Source: Bacteroidota bacterium (lineage in GTDB: Bacteria; Bacteroidota; Bacteroidia; Bacteroidales; NBLH01). Taken from it: a stretch of 50,406 nt of DNA. This document shows, one piece after another, positions 18,831 through 26,327 of the stretch. The notes under the pieces were generated by a model. The model was not told where the DNA came from. It made no database searches and saw nothing but the letters and a program-made list of their open reading frames with translations. The DNA is taken from assembly GCA_025361565.1 (NCBI GenBank), contig JANYKN010000139.1:1-50406 (forward strand), read 5' to 3'. Positions within the stretch are counted from its first letter, which is position 1; each line of letters begins with the position of its first letter. The translations under genes were made by a program, and so were the position numbers.

Positions 18831-20603
18831 CTAGTTGATTAAAATTTCTTCTGTTGGATATCGATATTTTAAGTGCCTAATTTTATTCATAAAAGCCATT
18901 AAAATAGTAAGCATACCAACTCTGCCAATAAACATGGTGATAACGATGATAAATTTACTGGCACTTGTTAATTTGGCAGTAATACCAAGGCTTAGTCCAA
19001 CAGTGCCCAACGCTGAAAAGCATTCAAATGCAATCGATCTCAGGTCTTTATCATTATCGAAATAGCTGATGAGAATGATTGAAAATCCCAATACTATAAA
19101 TGAAAGAGCTATTATAGCAAAAGCTCTTCTTACCGAATCGTTTGAAATTTCTCTGCGGTATATTTCTATCCTATCCTTTCCTTTGGCAATACTTATTATG
19201 TTTAGGAAAGCTACTGCGAAGGTACTTGTTTTTATACCTCCTGCTGTGGATGCCGGAGATCCACCTATCCACATCAAAAAGAATATTAGCATGATGGTGT
19301 AAAAATTCAGAGCAGCAGTGTCCACAGAATTAAATCCGGCAGTCCTGGGTGTTGTTGCTCCAAAAAAGGCAATTGCAATTTTGCCAAATCCATGGTGTTC
19401 AGCCAAAGTGTTATTATATTCGAAAATGTAGAAGAAAACGGTTCCTCCAATCAAAAGTACTGCCGTAGTGACAACAACAATACGGGTGTTAATGTTTATT
19501 ACCCATGGTTTATGTTTTTGTTCTTTTTGAGTAATATAAGGTAGAATACGGTTAAGCAGCAAATGTTTCAAATATTTTATAAAATTGAAAACGATTGGAA
19601 AGCCTAATCCACCAATTATTATTAAAAAGGCAATTGTGAGATGCAAGAAATAATTATAGCGAACACTTAACTCATATAAATTGTTTGGTAATGTAGAAAA
19701 ACCTGCATTGCAAAATCCTGAAACACTGTGGAATACTGCAAAGAAAATACGATCTGTGCCAGATGCAATTACTGATTCGTTGATGCTCATATAAATTAGC
19801 ACAGCACCAATTGCTTCAATAGTAACTGTAACCAGGATTATTCGTTTTAACGTAGTAAATATTTCAGTAAATTTTTCAGTACTTGTCAAATCTTTCAATA
19901 GCAATTGGTTGTCGAATGTAGTTTCACCTTTAAAAAAGTAACTGAAATAGCTGGTGAAGGTCAAAATTCCCAAACCACCTAATTGCATGAGAATAATAAT
20001 AAGAACTTGCCCAAATGTGGTAAAGTAAGTCCCGGTATCAACAACAGATAAACCTGTAACGCATACGGCACTTGTGCAAGTAAAAAGTGCATCAATTATT
20101 GAAATACCTGCATTTGTCGCTTTGGGTAACATAAGCAAGGCTGTTCCAATTGAAATGATAAATATAAAACTTGCAACAAACAATTGGGCAGGAGAAAAAG
20201 TTTTTCTTTTAAAATCGATGTTGTTGGATGAAAGTTCTCTGATAAATATGATAAAGATAGCCAGATATGTCAAAAGATTGTCAAATAAAGGCATCTCTAT
20301 CAGAAAAATCCTATCATATAATATCAAGATTATCAATATTAGAAAAAGAGAATCATATAACCATACTTTTATTCTTGGTCGTTCTTTTCTTGAATAATAG
20401 CGCGAAATATCTGAAATTAAGCCGGCACATAGTGTAATAATGAACAGCCATTGCATTTTATTATGATTCAATGGACTTATGTTGAAACCTGATTCAAAAA
20501 TAACAGCCAATACTGCAATAAAGCTTAACCAAAATGCAATTTGTCTGGTAATTTTTTTCAGTTTTTCTATGTTGGAAGACCTGTATATTTCCGGATTTTT
20601 CAA
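18831..20603 (-). CDS. trkH: Potassium uptake channel subunit KtrB/TrkH
   Basis: A 590-residue inner-membrane protein with about 10-12 hydrophobic helices. The N-terminal 120 residues add extra helices not found in KtrB. The repeated filter regions are visible: CTSAVCVTGLSVVDTG (about 175-190), HSVSGFCNAGFST, GATTPRTAGFNSVD and ALGTVGLSLG, one in each of the four membrane-pore-membrane repeats. It imports K+ with the RCK subunit encoded 15 bp downstream. Length and layout agree with the family. Confidence 0.93.
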   Translation of the reverse strand: MKNPEIYRSSNIEKLKKITRQIAFWLSFIAVLAVIFESGFNISPLNHNKMQWLFIITLCAGLISDISRYYSRKERPRIKVWLYDSLFLILIILILYDRIFLIEMPLFDNLLTYLAIFIIFIRELSSNNIDFKRKTFSPAQLFVASFIFIISIGTALLMLPKATNAGISIIDALFTCTSAVCVTGLSVVDTGTYFTTFGQVLIIILMQLGGLGILTFTSYFSYFFKGETTFDNQLLLKDLTSTEKFTEIFTTLKRIILVTVTIEAIGAVLIYMSINESVIASGTDRIFFAVFHSVSGFCNAGFSTLPNNLYELSVRYNYFLHLTIAFLIIIGGLGFPIVFNFIKYLKHLLLNRILPYITQKEQKHKPWVININTRIVVVTTAVLLIGGTVFFYIFEYNNTLAEHHGFGKIAIAFFGATTPRTAGFNSVDTAALNFYTIMLIFFLMWIGGSPASTAGGIKTSTFAVAFLNIISIAKGKDRIEIYRREISNDSVRRAFAIIALSFIVLGFSIILISYFDNDKDLRSIAFECFSALGTVGLSLGITAKLTSASKFIIVITMFIGRVGMLTILMAFMNKIRHLKYRYPTEEILIN

Positions 20604-20951
20604 AATTAGGAGATTTCAATATTGTTTGAAAAGCAAAAATAGCAGAAAAAAGAAAAGAAATCTGGAAAAGGATTTTAAATTTTATATAAATACTTATGGC
20701 TTTATTCTCTTTTTGCTAATCTTTTTTAGGTGCAGGAAATGTATGATTTTATTTGACACTTTCCAAAGTGGTTAAACCGCTCAACCTCTTCAAGGGTTTT
20801 TAAACGCTTGAAAGGATTCGCTTCCCGAAGTTAATCCGCTCAGCTTCTTCAAGGGTTTTCAACCGATTGAAGTGATTCGTTTCTAAGCGTAGCTAAACGA
20901 CATTGGGTTATAAATAGGCAATCATGCTTTTTTGACATTTCTATTATCTTT
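20604..20951. other. Intergenic region with a 59-bp direct duplication
   Basis: The gap between divergent trkH and the LOG-family gene. Its right half holds two diverged 59-bp copies (20771-20888). A plus-strand 98-codon frame across it is not supported by any domain. Confidence 0.6.
20771..20888. repeat. Two tandem copies of a 59-bp non-coding repeat
   Basis: Copy 1 is 20771-20829 and copy 2 is 20830-20888. They agree at roughly four of five positions. Each has an internal inverted pair (CTTCAAG with a later CTTGAA- or TTGAAG-type arm), so each could fold as a hairpin. A few bases of a third copy may follow (GTAGCTAAACG). This is a REP-like or degraded mobile repeat. Confidence 0.65.
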
Positions 20952-20952
20952 G
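20945..20952 (+). promoter_or_regulatory. TAnnTTTG box just before the LOG-family gene
   Basis: TATCTTTG at 20945-20952 fits the -7 consensus. Transcription would begin near 20959, which puts the upstream in-frame GTG at 20952 outside the message and supports the ATG at 20970 as start, with a leader of only about 11 bases. Confidence 0.5.
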
Positions 20953-20969
20953 TGTTTCAAAAAGATAAA

Positions 20970-21560
20970 ATGATTAAAAATATATGTGTTTTTTGTTCTT
21001 CGAGCGATGTTCTAGCCGAAGTTTTTAATCAGGAGGCTGAAAGCCTGGCCGGTTTATTATTGCTTGAATCGTTCAATCTAATCTATGGCGGTGCAAAAGT
21101 TGGGCTTATGGGTTTGCTTTCAAAAAAAATGATGAAAGGCAATGGGCATGTTACAGGTGTAGTTCCTGAATTAATATTCAGTAAAAATATTGCGGACAAT
21201 TCTGTAAACAAACTGATTGTTACAGAAGATATGAAATCGCGCAAAGCAAAGATGGCTGAATTATCTGATGCATTTATTGCTTTACCTGGAGGATTTGGAA
21301 CCTTAGAAGAACTTAGCGAAGTAATTACACTTAAGCAATTGGAGTATCACCAAAAACCAATTGTAATTATTAATACCAATGGTTTTTACACCAAGCTTTT
21401 GGAATTTTTTGATGTTTTTTATGAACACGAATTTGCCAAAAGTGATTATAAATTGCTTTATTATGTGGCCAATGATTCACTTGATGCGATAGACTACCTT
21501 AAAAATTACAAACCTGGAGATATTGTAAGCAAATGGTATAAAGCCAATTTAAATATTTAA
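20970..21560 (+). CDS. LOG-family protein (nucleoside 5'-monophosphate phosphoribohydrolase)
   Basis: A 196-residue Rossmann-like cytoplasmic enzyme. It contains NICVFCSSSDV at the N-terminus, the GGAKVGLMG loop and the family signature PGGFGTLEEL that binds the phosphoribosyl group. Members cleave the N-glycosidic bond of AMP-type nucleotides, including cytokinin-type ones, to free base and ribose 5-phosphate. A longer frame starting with GTG at 20952 exists, but the ATG at 20970 is preferred because the -7 box overlaps the upstream start. The phosphatase gene starts 5 bp after the stop, so the two form an operon. Confidence 0.9.
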   Translation: MIKNICVFCSSSDVLAEVFNQEAESLAGLLLLESFNLIYGGAKVGLMGLLSKKMMKGNGHVTGVVPELIFSKNIADNSVNKLIVTEDMKSRKAKMAELSDAFIALPGGFGTLEELSEVITLKQLEYHQKPIVIINTNGFYTKLLEFFDVFYEHEFAKSDYKLLYYVANDSLDAIDYLKNYKPGDIVSKWYKANLNI

Positions 21561-21565
21561 AATAT

Positions 21566-22507
21566 ATGTACGATATTATAGGCGATATACATGGTTATGC
21601 AAAATCTTTGGAAAGTCTGCTTACAAAATTGGGTTACAAAAAGGATAACAATTTTTATACACACCCTGAGCGTAAAGTAATTTTTGTTGGCGATTTTATT
21701 GACAGAGGGCCTTTGGTTTTTGAAACCCTGGAAATTGTGAAAGCTATGATCAATGGAGGGGCCGCCCTTGCAATTATGGGCAATCACGAGTATAATGCAA
21801 TTTGTTACCACTCAAAATCAAATGACGGCAAGAATTGGTTGCGTGCCCGAAGTCAAAAAAATGTGAACCAACATGTAGCTACCCTCGAAGCGTTTAACGA
21901 TTCTCCAAAAGAATGGTTGGAATACCTTGAATGGTTTAAATCCTTGCCTCTGTACCTTGATATGGGCGATTTTAGGGTTGTCCATGCTTGTTGGGATGAT
22001 GAAGTTATTAAATATTTAAACAGTAGGTTATTAAATGGAATAATGGATGATGATTTTCTCCATCAATCAGCAAAGTCGGGAACTATTGAGTTTAAAGCCA
22101 TTGAAACCTGTTTAAAAGGGCATGAGCTTTTTTTGCCGATTGGAATGACATATGTTGATAGGGACGGAGCAAGCAGAAATAAAATACGGGCTAAATGGTG
22201 GAAACCATTAAATAGCGAAACTTATAGGAGTATTTCTTTAAATAATGATGAAAATTTACCTGAGATTAAAGTTCCGGTTAAGCAATTGCAAAAGCTAAAT
22301 TCTTATTCATTTAACAATGTTCCTGTTTTTATCGGTCATTACTGGAATTCGGGAATACCTTCGATTATGAGCCCAAATGTTTGCTGTGTTGATTATAGTG
22401 TTGCCAAGAACGAAAAGCTTGTTGCCTATCGTTGGAACAATGAAAAACATTTAAGCGATGCTAATTTTATAATTCAGGAATGTACTGAAATTAATGTTCG
22501 TTATTAG
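21566..22507 (+). CDS. Calcineurin-like metallophosphatase (PrpE/diadenosine tetraphosphatase-like)
   Basis: A 313-residue cytoplasmic phosphatase. The metal-binding motifs are in order: GDIHGY (Asp7, His9), GDFIDRGP (Asp near 44) and GNHEYNA (Asn-His near 72). Later histidines appear in RVVHACWDD and FIGHYW. The set matches the serine/threonine phosphatase-like family that includes bis(5'-nucleosyl) tetraphosphatases. It is longer than the enzymes of about 240-280 residues because of an insert around 120-200. It lies 5 bp after the LOG gene, so both may act in nucleotide salvage or damage control, which is an inference. Confidence 0.88.
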   Translation: MYDIIGDIHGYAKSLESLLTKLGYKKDNNFYTHPERKVIFVGDFIDRGPLVFETLEIVKAMINGGAALAIMGNHEYNAICYHSKSNDGKNWLRARSQKNVNQHVATLEAFNDSPKEWLEYLEWFKSLPLYLDMGDFRVVHACWDDEVIKYLNSRLLNGIMDDDFLHQSAKSGTIEFKAIETCLKGHELFLPIGMTYVDRDGASRNKIRAKWWKPLNSETYRSISLNNDENLPEIKVPVKQLQKLNSYSFNNVPVFIGHYWNSGIPSIMSPNVCCVDYSVAKNEKLVAYRWNNEKHLSDANFIIQECTEINVRY

Positions 22508-22841
22508 TTCTACTTTTCGAAGGTGAAAATTATATCAGAAAGGTATGAATGTTCTTTGAATATCAGTAAAGCTTTCAGTTTATATCCATATTATTTGTAG
22601 AACGCACAAACTATTCCACCCTTTCAAAATCAATAAAGCCAGAAACTGTTTCAACCCTTACAAGCTGTAACTTTATAAAATACACTTCCAATCATTCAAA
22701 TCAGTGTAGAATTCCATTTTTAGTTCATCAGGCATTTAAAGTTGTTCATCAAAGCATAGATTAATTCCAAAAAAAAACAAGAATAGGCAATTGTTATTTG
22801 GCGTAGATTTAACTTATTATTTATTAACAAAAAATAACGAT
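22508..22841. other. Intergenic region, no gene seen
   Basis: AT-rich leader region before the lipoprotein at 22842. No repeat or clear promoter box was recognised. Confidence 0.4.
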
Positions 22842-23903
22842 ATGAAAATAACTAACTACTTTATTGCAATTCTATTTTTTGCAATGGCATTTGTATCCTG
22901 TAACCAGAATAGCCTGTTTCTTGATGAAACAACTACTCCGACACTTGATCAAGCTACATTGAACCAGACTTCAACAGATCTTGCTGCTCCAGTTTATTGT
23001 GGTTCAAAAACCTACACTTTATGGAGTGGCGGAACCGTTGATGTAGGTACCGAAACTGTTGCCAATGATGGAACTAACCTGTATGTAACATTTACTACTA
23101 CCGGATTATTTGGAAAACTTAGCGTTTGGGCTGGTACTGATTCAACTTTGTATCCAACTCCAATACCGGGTAATGCTCCACAACCTGATTTGTTTCCTTA
23201 TCAAGCTGATTTTACTACAACTGGTGGTGTTAACACCTATACATTTGTAATTCCTTTGGCCAATATCCCTTTTTATGCCAAATGTGGAGACAAAATTTAT
23301 GTATTGGCTCATGCAATGGTTAAGATTTTCGGTAATTATGGACCAGCTTGGGGCGGTGATTTGAAAATAACTGGGAAGCCTATTTTCTATTCTCGTTATG
23401 CAACTGGTTGCTGTGAAGTAACTCCTCCTCCTCCTCCAACTGAATTGATGGGAACAGCATTTGCTAAAGGTGGCTGGGTATTTACAACCGACACAAAATC
23501 TAATCCTGAAAAATTGCCAAGTCTTAAACTTACAAAAAACCGTTGGGGATGGGCAATTAATTTGAAACAAGCTGGCATTATAACTTATGATATGTGGGTT
23601 GGCGCCGGACTTAACAACACATCCAAAGGAAAAAAAGTAGGAACTGTAACAATTAATTATACAGGAACACAGGCAACTGTAACCTACAATTTATTGTCTG
23701 GATATGCTATTGAAGAAGGACATATTTATGCCGGCGACTTTGTTCCAACAACGCTTGCCCCTGGGCAGTATGGAAATACCTTCTATTACATTCCATTTGC
23801 AACTACATTCTCAACTACAATTGATGTTACCGACACAAATGGTGACGGTGTTTGGTTTATCGTTCATTCAATTGTTTATGGACCTGGTGTTTCAAACATT
23901 TAA
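22842..23903 (+). CDS. Putative surface lipoprotein with two beta-rich domains
   Basis: About 353 residues. The ATG at 22842 is preferred over an earlier in-frame start because it gives a clean signal peptide (YFIAILFFAMAFVSC, lipobox Cys about 18). The first domain (about 45-195) and second domain (about 210-350) are joined by a short proline run (TPPPPPTEL). The first contains SVWAGTD and the second DMWVGAG, so the two may be distant copies of one fold. Both are rich in Thr, Gly and aromatic residues, like secreted beta-sandwich proteins. No catalytic motif was seen. It may bind polymers or act in surface structure, but this cannot be shown. Confidence 0.75.
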   Translation: MKITNYFIAILFFAMAFVSCNQNSLFLDETTTPTLDQATLNQTSTDLAAPVYCGSKTYTLWSGGTVDVGTETVANDGTNLYVTFTTTGLFGKLSVWAGTDSTLYPTPIPGNAPQPDLFPYQADFTTTGGVNTYTFVIPLANIPFYAKCGDKIYVLAHAMVKIFGNYGPAWGGDLKITGKPIFYSRYATGCCEVTPPPPPTELMGTAFAKGGWVFTTDTKSNPEKLPSLKLTKNRWGWAINLKQAGIITYDMWVGAGLNNTSKGKKVGTVTINYTGTQATVTYNLLSGYAIEEGHIYAGDFVPTTLAPGQYGNTFYYIPFATTFSTTIDVTDTNGDGVWFIVHSIVYGPGVSNI

Positions 23904-23915
23904 AAAATAAATATA

Positions 23916-24034
23916 AGGCTGTCTAAAAAGTGTATTCTGGACGTTGAGCCTGTCGAAACGGTTGTTGACAATCAATAGCTTATATGCTTCGACAAACTCA
24001 ACGTCCATCACTTTTAGGACTTTTTAGACAGCCT
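23916..24034. mobile_element. MITE-like 119-bp inverted repeat
   Basis: The outer arms AGGCTGTCTAAAAAGT (23916-23931) and ACTTTTTAGACAGCCT (24019-24034) are perfect reverse complements. An inner pair also matches (GGACGTTGAGCCTGTCGAA-type at 23939-23957 with TTCGACAAACTCAACGTCC at 23988-24006). No coding capacity is present. The form fits a non-autonomous element using the ends of an insertion sequence. It starts 13 bp after the lipoprotein stop and could also terminate that transcript. Confidence 0.65.
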
Positions 24035-24247
24035 CATCGAATTAAAAAGATTTTCATATTTCGATTCAAGCAGCGGGGGGATAGAACCACAAGATCCTCA
24101 CAAGCATCAGTTCTCCTGATTAATTTCAATACTTCTTCATCTTTTAAGATTAGGGTTTCACTAAATCAAGTTTAGTAACCTACAAATTTACTCCCTCAAT
24201 TTTCTCAATTTCATTCATTAACTTATCTGTTTCGGGTAATGGCCACA
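24035..24247. other. Non-coding spacer in the repeat region
   Basis: No gene. It links the inverted repeat to the 36-bp array. Its composition becomes GC-richer towards the right. Confidence 0.4.
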
Positions 24248-24350
24248 CCGTCCTGCGGAAATCGCTCCAAAGAATTGACCACCCCGTCCTGCGGAAATCG
24301 CTCCAAAGAATTGACCACCCCGTCCTGCGGACACCCCTCCAAAGGAGGGG
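24248..24350. repeat. 36-bp direct repeat, three copies
   Basis: CCGTCCTGCGG recurs at 24248, 24284 and 24320, exactly 36 bp apart, with the intervening GAAATCGCTCCAAAGAATTG conserved between the first two copies. The third copy changes into CCCCTCCAAAGGAGGGG, a perfect small palindrome. Frames across it have no domain. Confidence 0.8.
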
Positions 24351-24431
24351 AATCGGCCTTTCAAATACATTTTGTTTGCATTCCATTAGAGCCGCACGGC
24401 CGTGCGTCTCTACAATTCCAATCCCAACAAA

Positions 24432-24683
24432 GGCGGTCAGACATCTGACAGGGGCGGTCAGACATCTGACAGGGGCTGTCAGACATCTGACAGAGGCGGT
24501 CAGGCATCTGACAGGGGCGGTCAGACATCTGACAGGGGAAGTCAGACATCTGACAGGGGCGGTCAGACATCTGACAGAGGCGGTCAGACATCTGACAGAG
24601 GCGGTCAGACATCTGACAGAGGCAGTCAGACATCTGACAGGGGCGGTCAGACATCTGACAGGGGCGGTCAGACATCTGACAGG
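24432..24683. repeat. 21-bp tandem repeat, twelve copies
   Basis: Twelve head-to-tail units of GGCGGTCAGACATCTGACAGG, with few single-base changes (for example GGCTGTC, GGAAGTC, CAGGCATC), then a partial thirteenth. Each unit holds the perfect inverted repeat GTCAGA-CA-TCTGAC. Because 21 is a multiple of three, frames stay open on both strands (for example 24180-24692, 24402-24725), but these are artefacts of the repeat. It is GC-rich against an AT-rich background, and no spacer diversity is present, so it is not a CRISPR array. Confidence 0.92.
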
Positions 24684-24897
24684 GGCGGTCATCTCTCAGT
24701 TTGGATAAATGAAAGCCTTAACTGATGTAGTTGAATGTTTCGCAGAATCAATGTGCCACTAGATTTAACGGGTTAAATATCTCATTATTTAAACTATTTA
24801 TTTAATTAAATAAATTAAATATTTGAAATATAAATAATTAAAATGTATAACGTAAATATTTATGATTATGTTTGTTGTTAAATCCAATACATAATTT
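24684..24897. other. AT-rich gap after the tandem array
   Basis: Very AT-rich (runs of TTATTTAATTAAATAAATTAAAT type). This is probably the promoter region of the gene at 24898. No specific box is certain. Confidence 0.4.
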
Positions 24898-25515
24898 ATG
24901 AAAATACAAATTGCATTAAATTTAAGTAGCACAAACAATGCGCAAATATTGATCGATGGCGATCATTACATGACTTGCATGACAGGAAACCTGCATTTTG
25001 CTGCAGCTGATATTGTGGCGCAGGTTACTGCTACCAAAACATCGCTAACCAATTTGCGTACAGCAATCAATGCAGCCATATCCGATAATAAAACGGATAG
25101 TATTAAAATTGCACGAGATGTGCTGGACAGGAATTTGTCAAAACTTGCAAGCAAAGTAGAAGATGTGGCTAACGACCCTATTACTGTCGAAGCCAACCGG
25201 ATTGAAACTGTTCACAGTGCAGGAATGAATTTAAAGGGTCAGCATTCACCTCAAAAACATCAATTTACGGTTAGTAACGGTAATATTTCGGGAAGTGTAT
25301 TGCTTACTGCCACAGGTGGTTCAAATGCGCATGAATGGCAATATACCGCTGATATTACAGGGTTTACCAACAAACAATCGGCAGATACAACAACAACCGC
25401 CAAAACCGAAATCGAAAACCTTAAAAAAGCCACAGAATATGCTTTTTTTCATAAGGCTATTGTAGCAGGCGAAAAATCGGACTGGGAAGGGCCTTTGTTT
25501 CTGGTTGTTACCTAA
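24898..25515 (+). CDS. Small FN3-like domain protein, function unknown
   Basis: A 205-residue protein without a clear signal peptide or membrane helix. The N-terminal half (about 35-105) is helical and charged. The C-terminal half (about 120-205) looks like a fibronectin type III sandwich: SVLLTATGGSNAHEWQYT, then LKKATEYAFFHKAIVAGEKS and a closing WEGPLFLVVT. Similar small proteins occur in Bacteroidota, but no function is known to me. It stands alone between the tandem repeats and the R-x4-H protein. Confidence 0.7.
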   Translation: MKIQIALNLSSTNNAQILIDGDHYMTCMTGNLHFAAADIVAQVTATKTSLTNLRTAINAAISDNKTDSIKIARDVLDRNLSKLASKVEDVANDPITVEANRIETVHSAGMNLKGQHSPQKHQFTVSNGNISGSVLLTATGGSNAHEWQYTADITGFTNKQSADTTTTAKTEIENLKKATEYAFFHKAIVAGEKSDWEGPLFLVVT

Positions 25516-25620
25516 CTCATAAATTCAAAAGCACAGAATATGAATTATAATATCTTGCTGTAAACTAATTGATAGCAAGATATTTTTACTATATTTAAAC
25601 AAAATTTAAAACTTATAATT

Positions 25621-26091
25621 ATGAATTCGATTACACCAAAACAATTTATTCAAAATGTACTGATTTCTGAATTAGAAAGCTTGAATAAAACAAATCCATT
25701 TGTAGCTTTATCATTAATGGCAATAGGTACAGAATTTTTAGGCAAATGTATTGACCCAGCAAATGAAAAATTGGATAAGGGCAGCTCTGTCTTTTTTTTT
25801 CAAAAAGCTATATTTTCATTGGAATCATTTAAGGCTTATAAATCTTTTGCAAAAAGATACAATTTTAGGAATAGTATGAGAAATGGATTTGCCCATAATC
25901 TATTACCCATAAATAATATAAGTTTATCGAGTAAAGATCCAGCCAAACATCTTGTTGTAACTAAAAATATCTTAAATATTAATATCGAAGATTTTTTTAA
26001 TGATTTCAAAAACGCATGTAATGAAGTTATTAAAATGGATTTTAACAGACCTGATGATAAGATGAATAAACCTTTTGTGTTTTCTTATTAA
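25621..26091 (+). CDS. Unknown alpha-helical protein with an R-x4-H (HEPN-like) motif
   Basis: A 156-residue, largely helical cytoplasmic protein. The notable motif is RNSMRNGFAH (about residues 83-92). Its R-N-G-F-A-H fits the Rx4-6H signature of HEPN-domain ribonucleases found in toxin-antitoxin and abortive-infection systems. The rest has no recognised family. No partner nucleotidyltransferase or antitoxin gene lies beside it. Non-catalytic HEPN-like proteins also carry such motifs, so a nuclease role is only a suggestion. An AT-rich leader of about 100 bp precedes the ATG. Confidence 0.65.
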   Translation: MNSITPKQFIQNVLISELESLNKTNPFVALSLMAIGTEFLGKCIDPANEKLDKGSSVFFFQKAIFSLESFKAYKSFAKRYNFRNSMRNGFAHNLLPINNISLSSKDPAKHLVVTKNILNINIEDFFNDFKNACNEVIKMDFNRPDDKMNKPFVFSY

Positions 26092-26327
26092 TGCGATATT
26101 GTTTGTATTTAAAATATAATGTGGTTTAGTTAAGGTTTTAAATGAATAGCACCGGGCTTAAGTCCGGTGTTAAGGTTAAGATTGAATTTGGCTTCAGCTT
26201 AAAAATAAGTTTAGGCACATTAATCCACGATTTATTGCTCCCCAGGCTAAAGTTCAGGACTATTAATCGATACAGTGCAATTTTCCAGACTAAGAGACAT
26301 TGATATAAGAAGTATCAAAATTACGGA
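26092..26327. other. Intergenic region with a small perfect hairpin
   Basis: CACCGG (26150-26155) and CCGGTG (26164-26169) flank GCTTAAGT. The rest resembles degraded repeat sequence but no element could be assigned. It separates convergent genes, but no T-run follows the hairpin, so a terminator role is weak. Confidence 0.5.

Noticed and set aside
20479-20775. 98-codon plus-strand gene over the trkH start
   Set aside because: It is mostly antisense to trkH, and its tail runs into low-complexity lysine-rich sequence.
23142-23570. 142-codon minus-strand gene inside the lipoprotein
   Set aside because: It is antisense to a well-supported gene with signal peptide; composition is odd and no family was recognised.
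24432-24683. CRISPR array
   Set aside because: Units are contiguous with no variable spacers and no cas genes are present.
24180-24725. Several open frames of 104-170 codons on both strands over the 21-bp array
   Set aside because: They are open in several frames only because the repeat unit is a multiple of three and lacks stop codons; the products are monotonous repeats with no start signal or domain.
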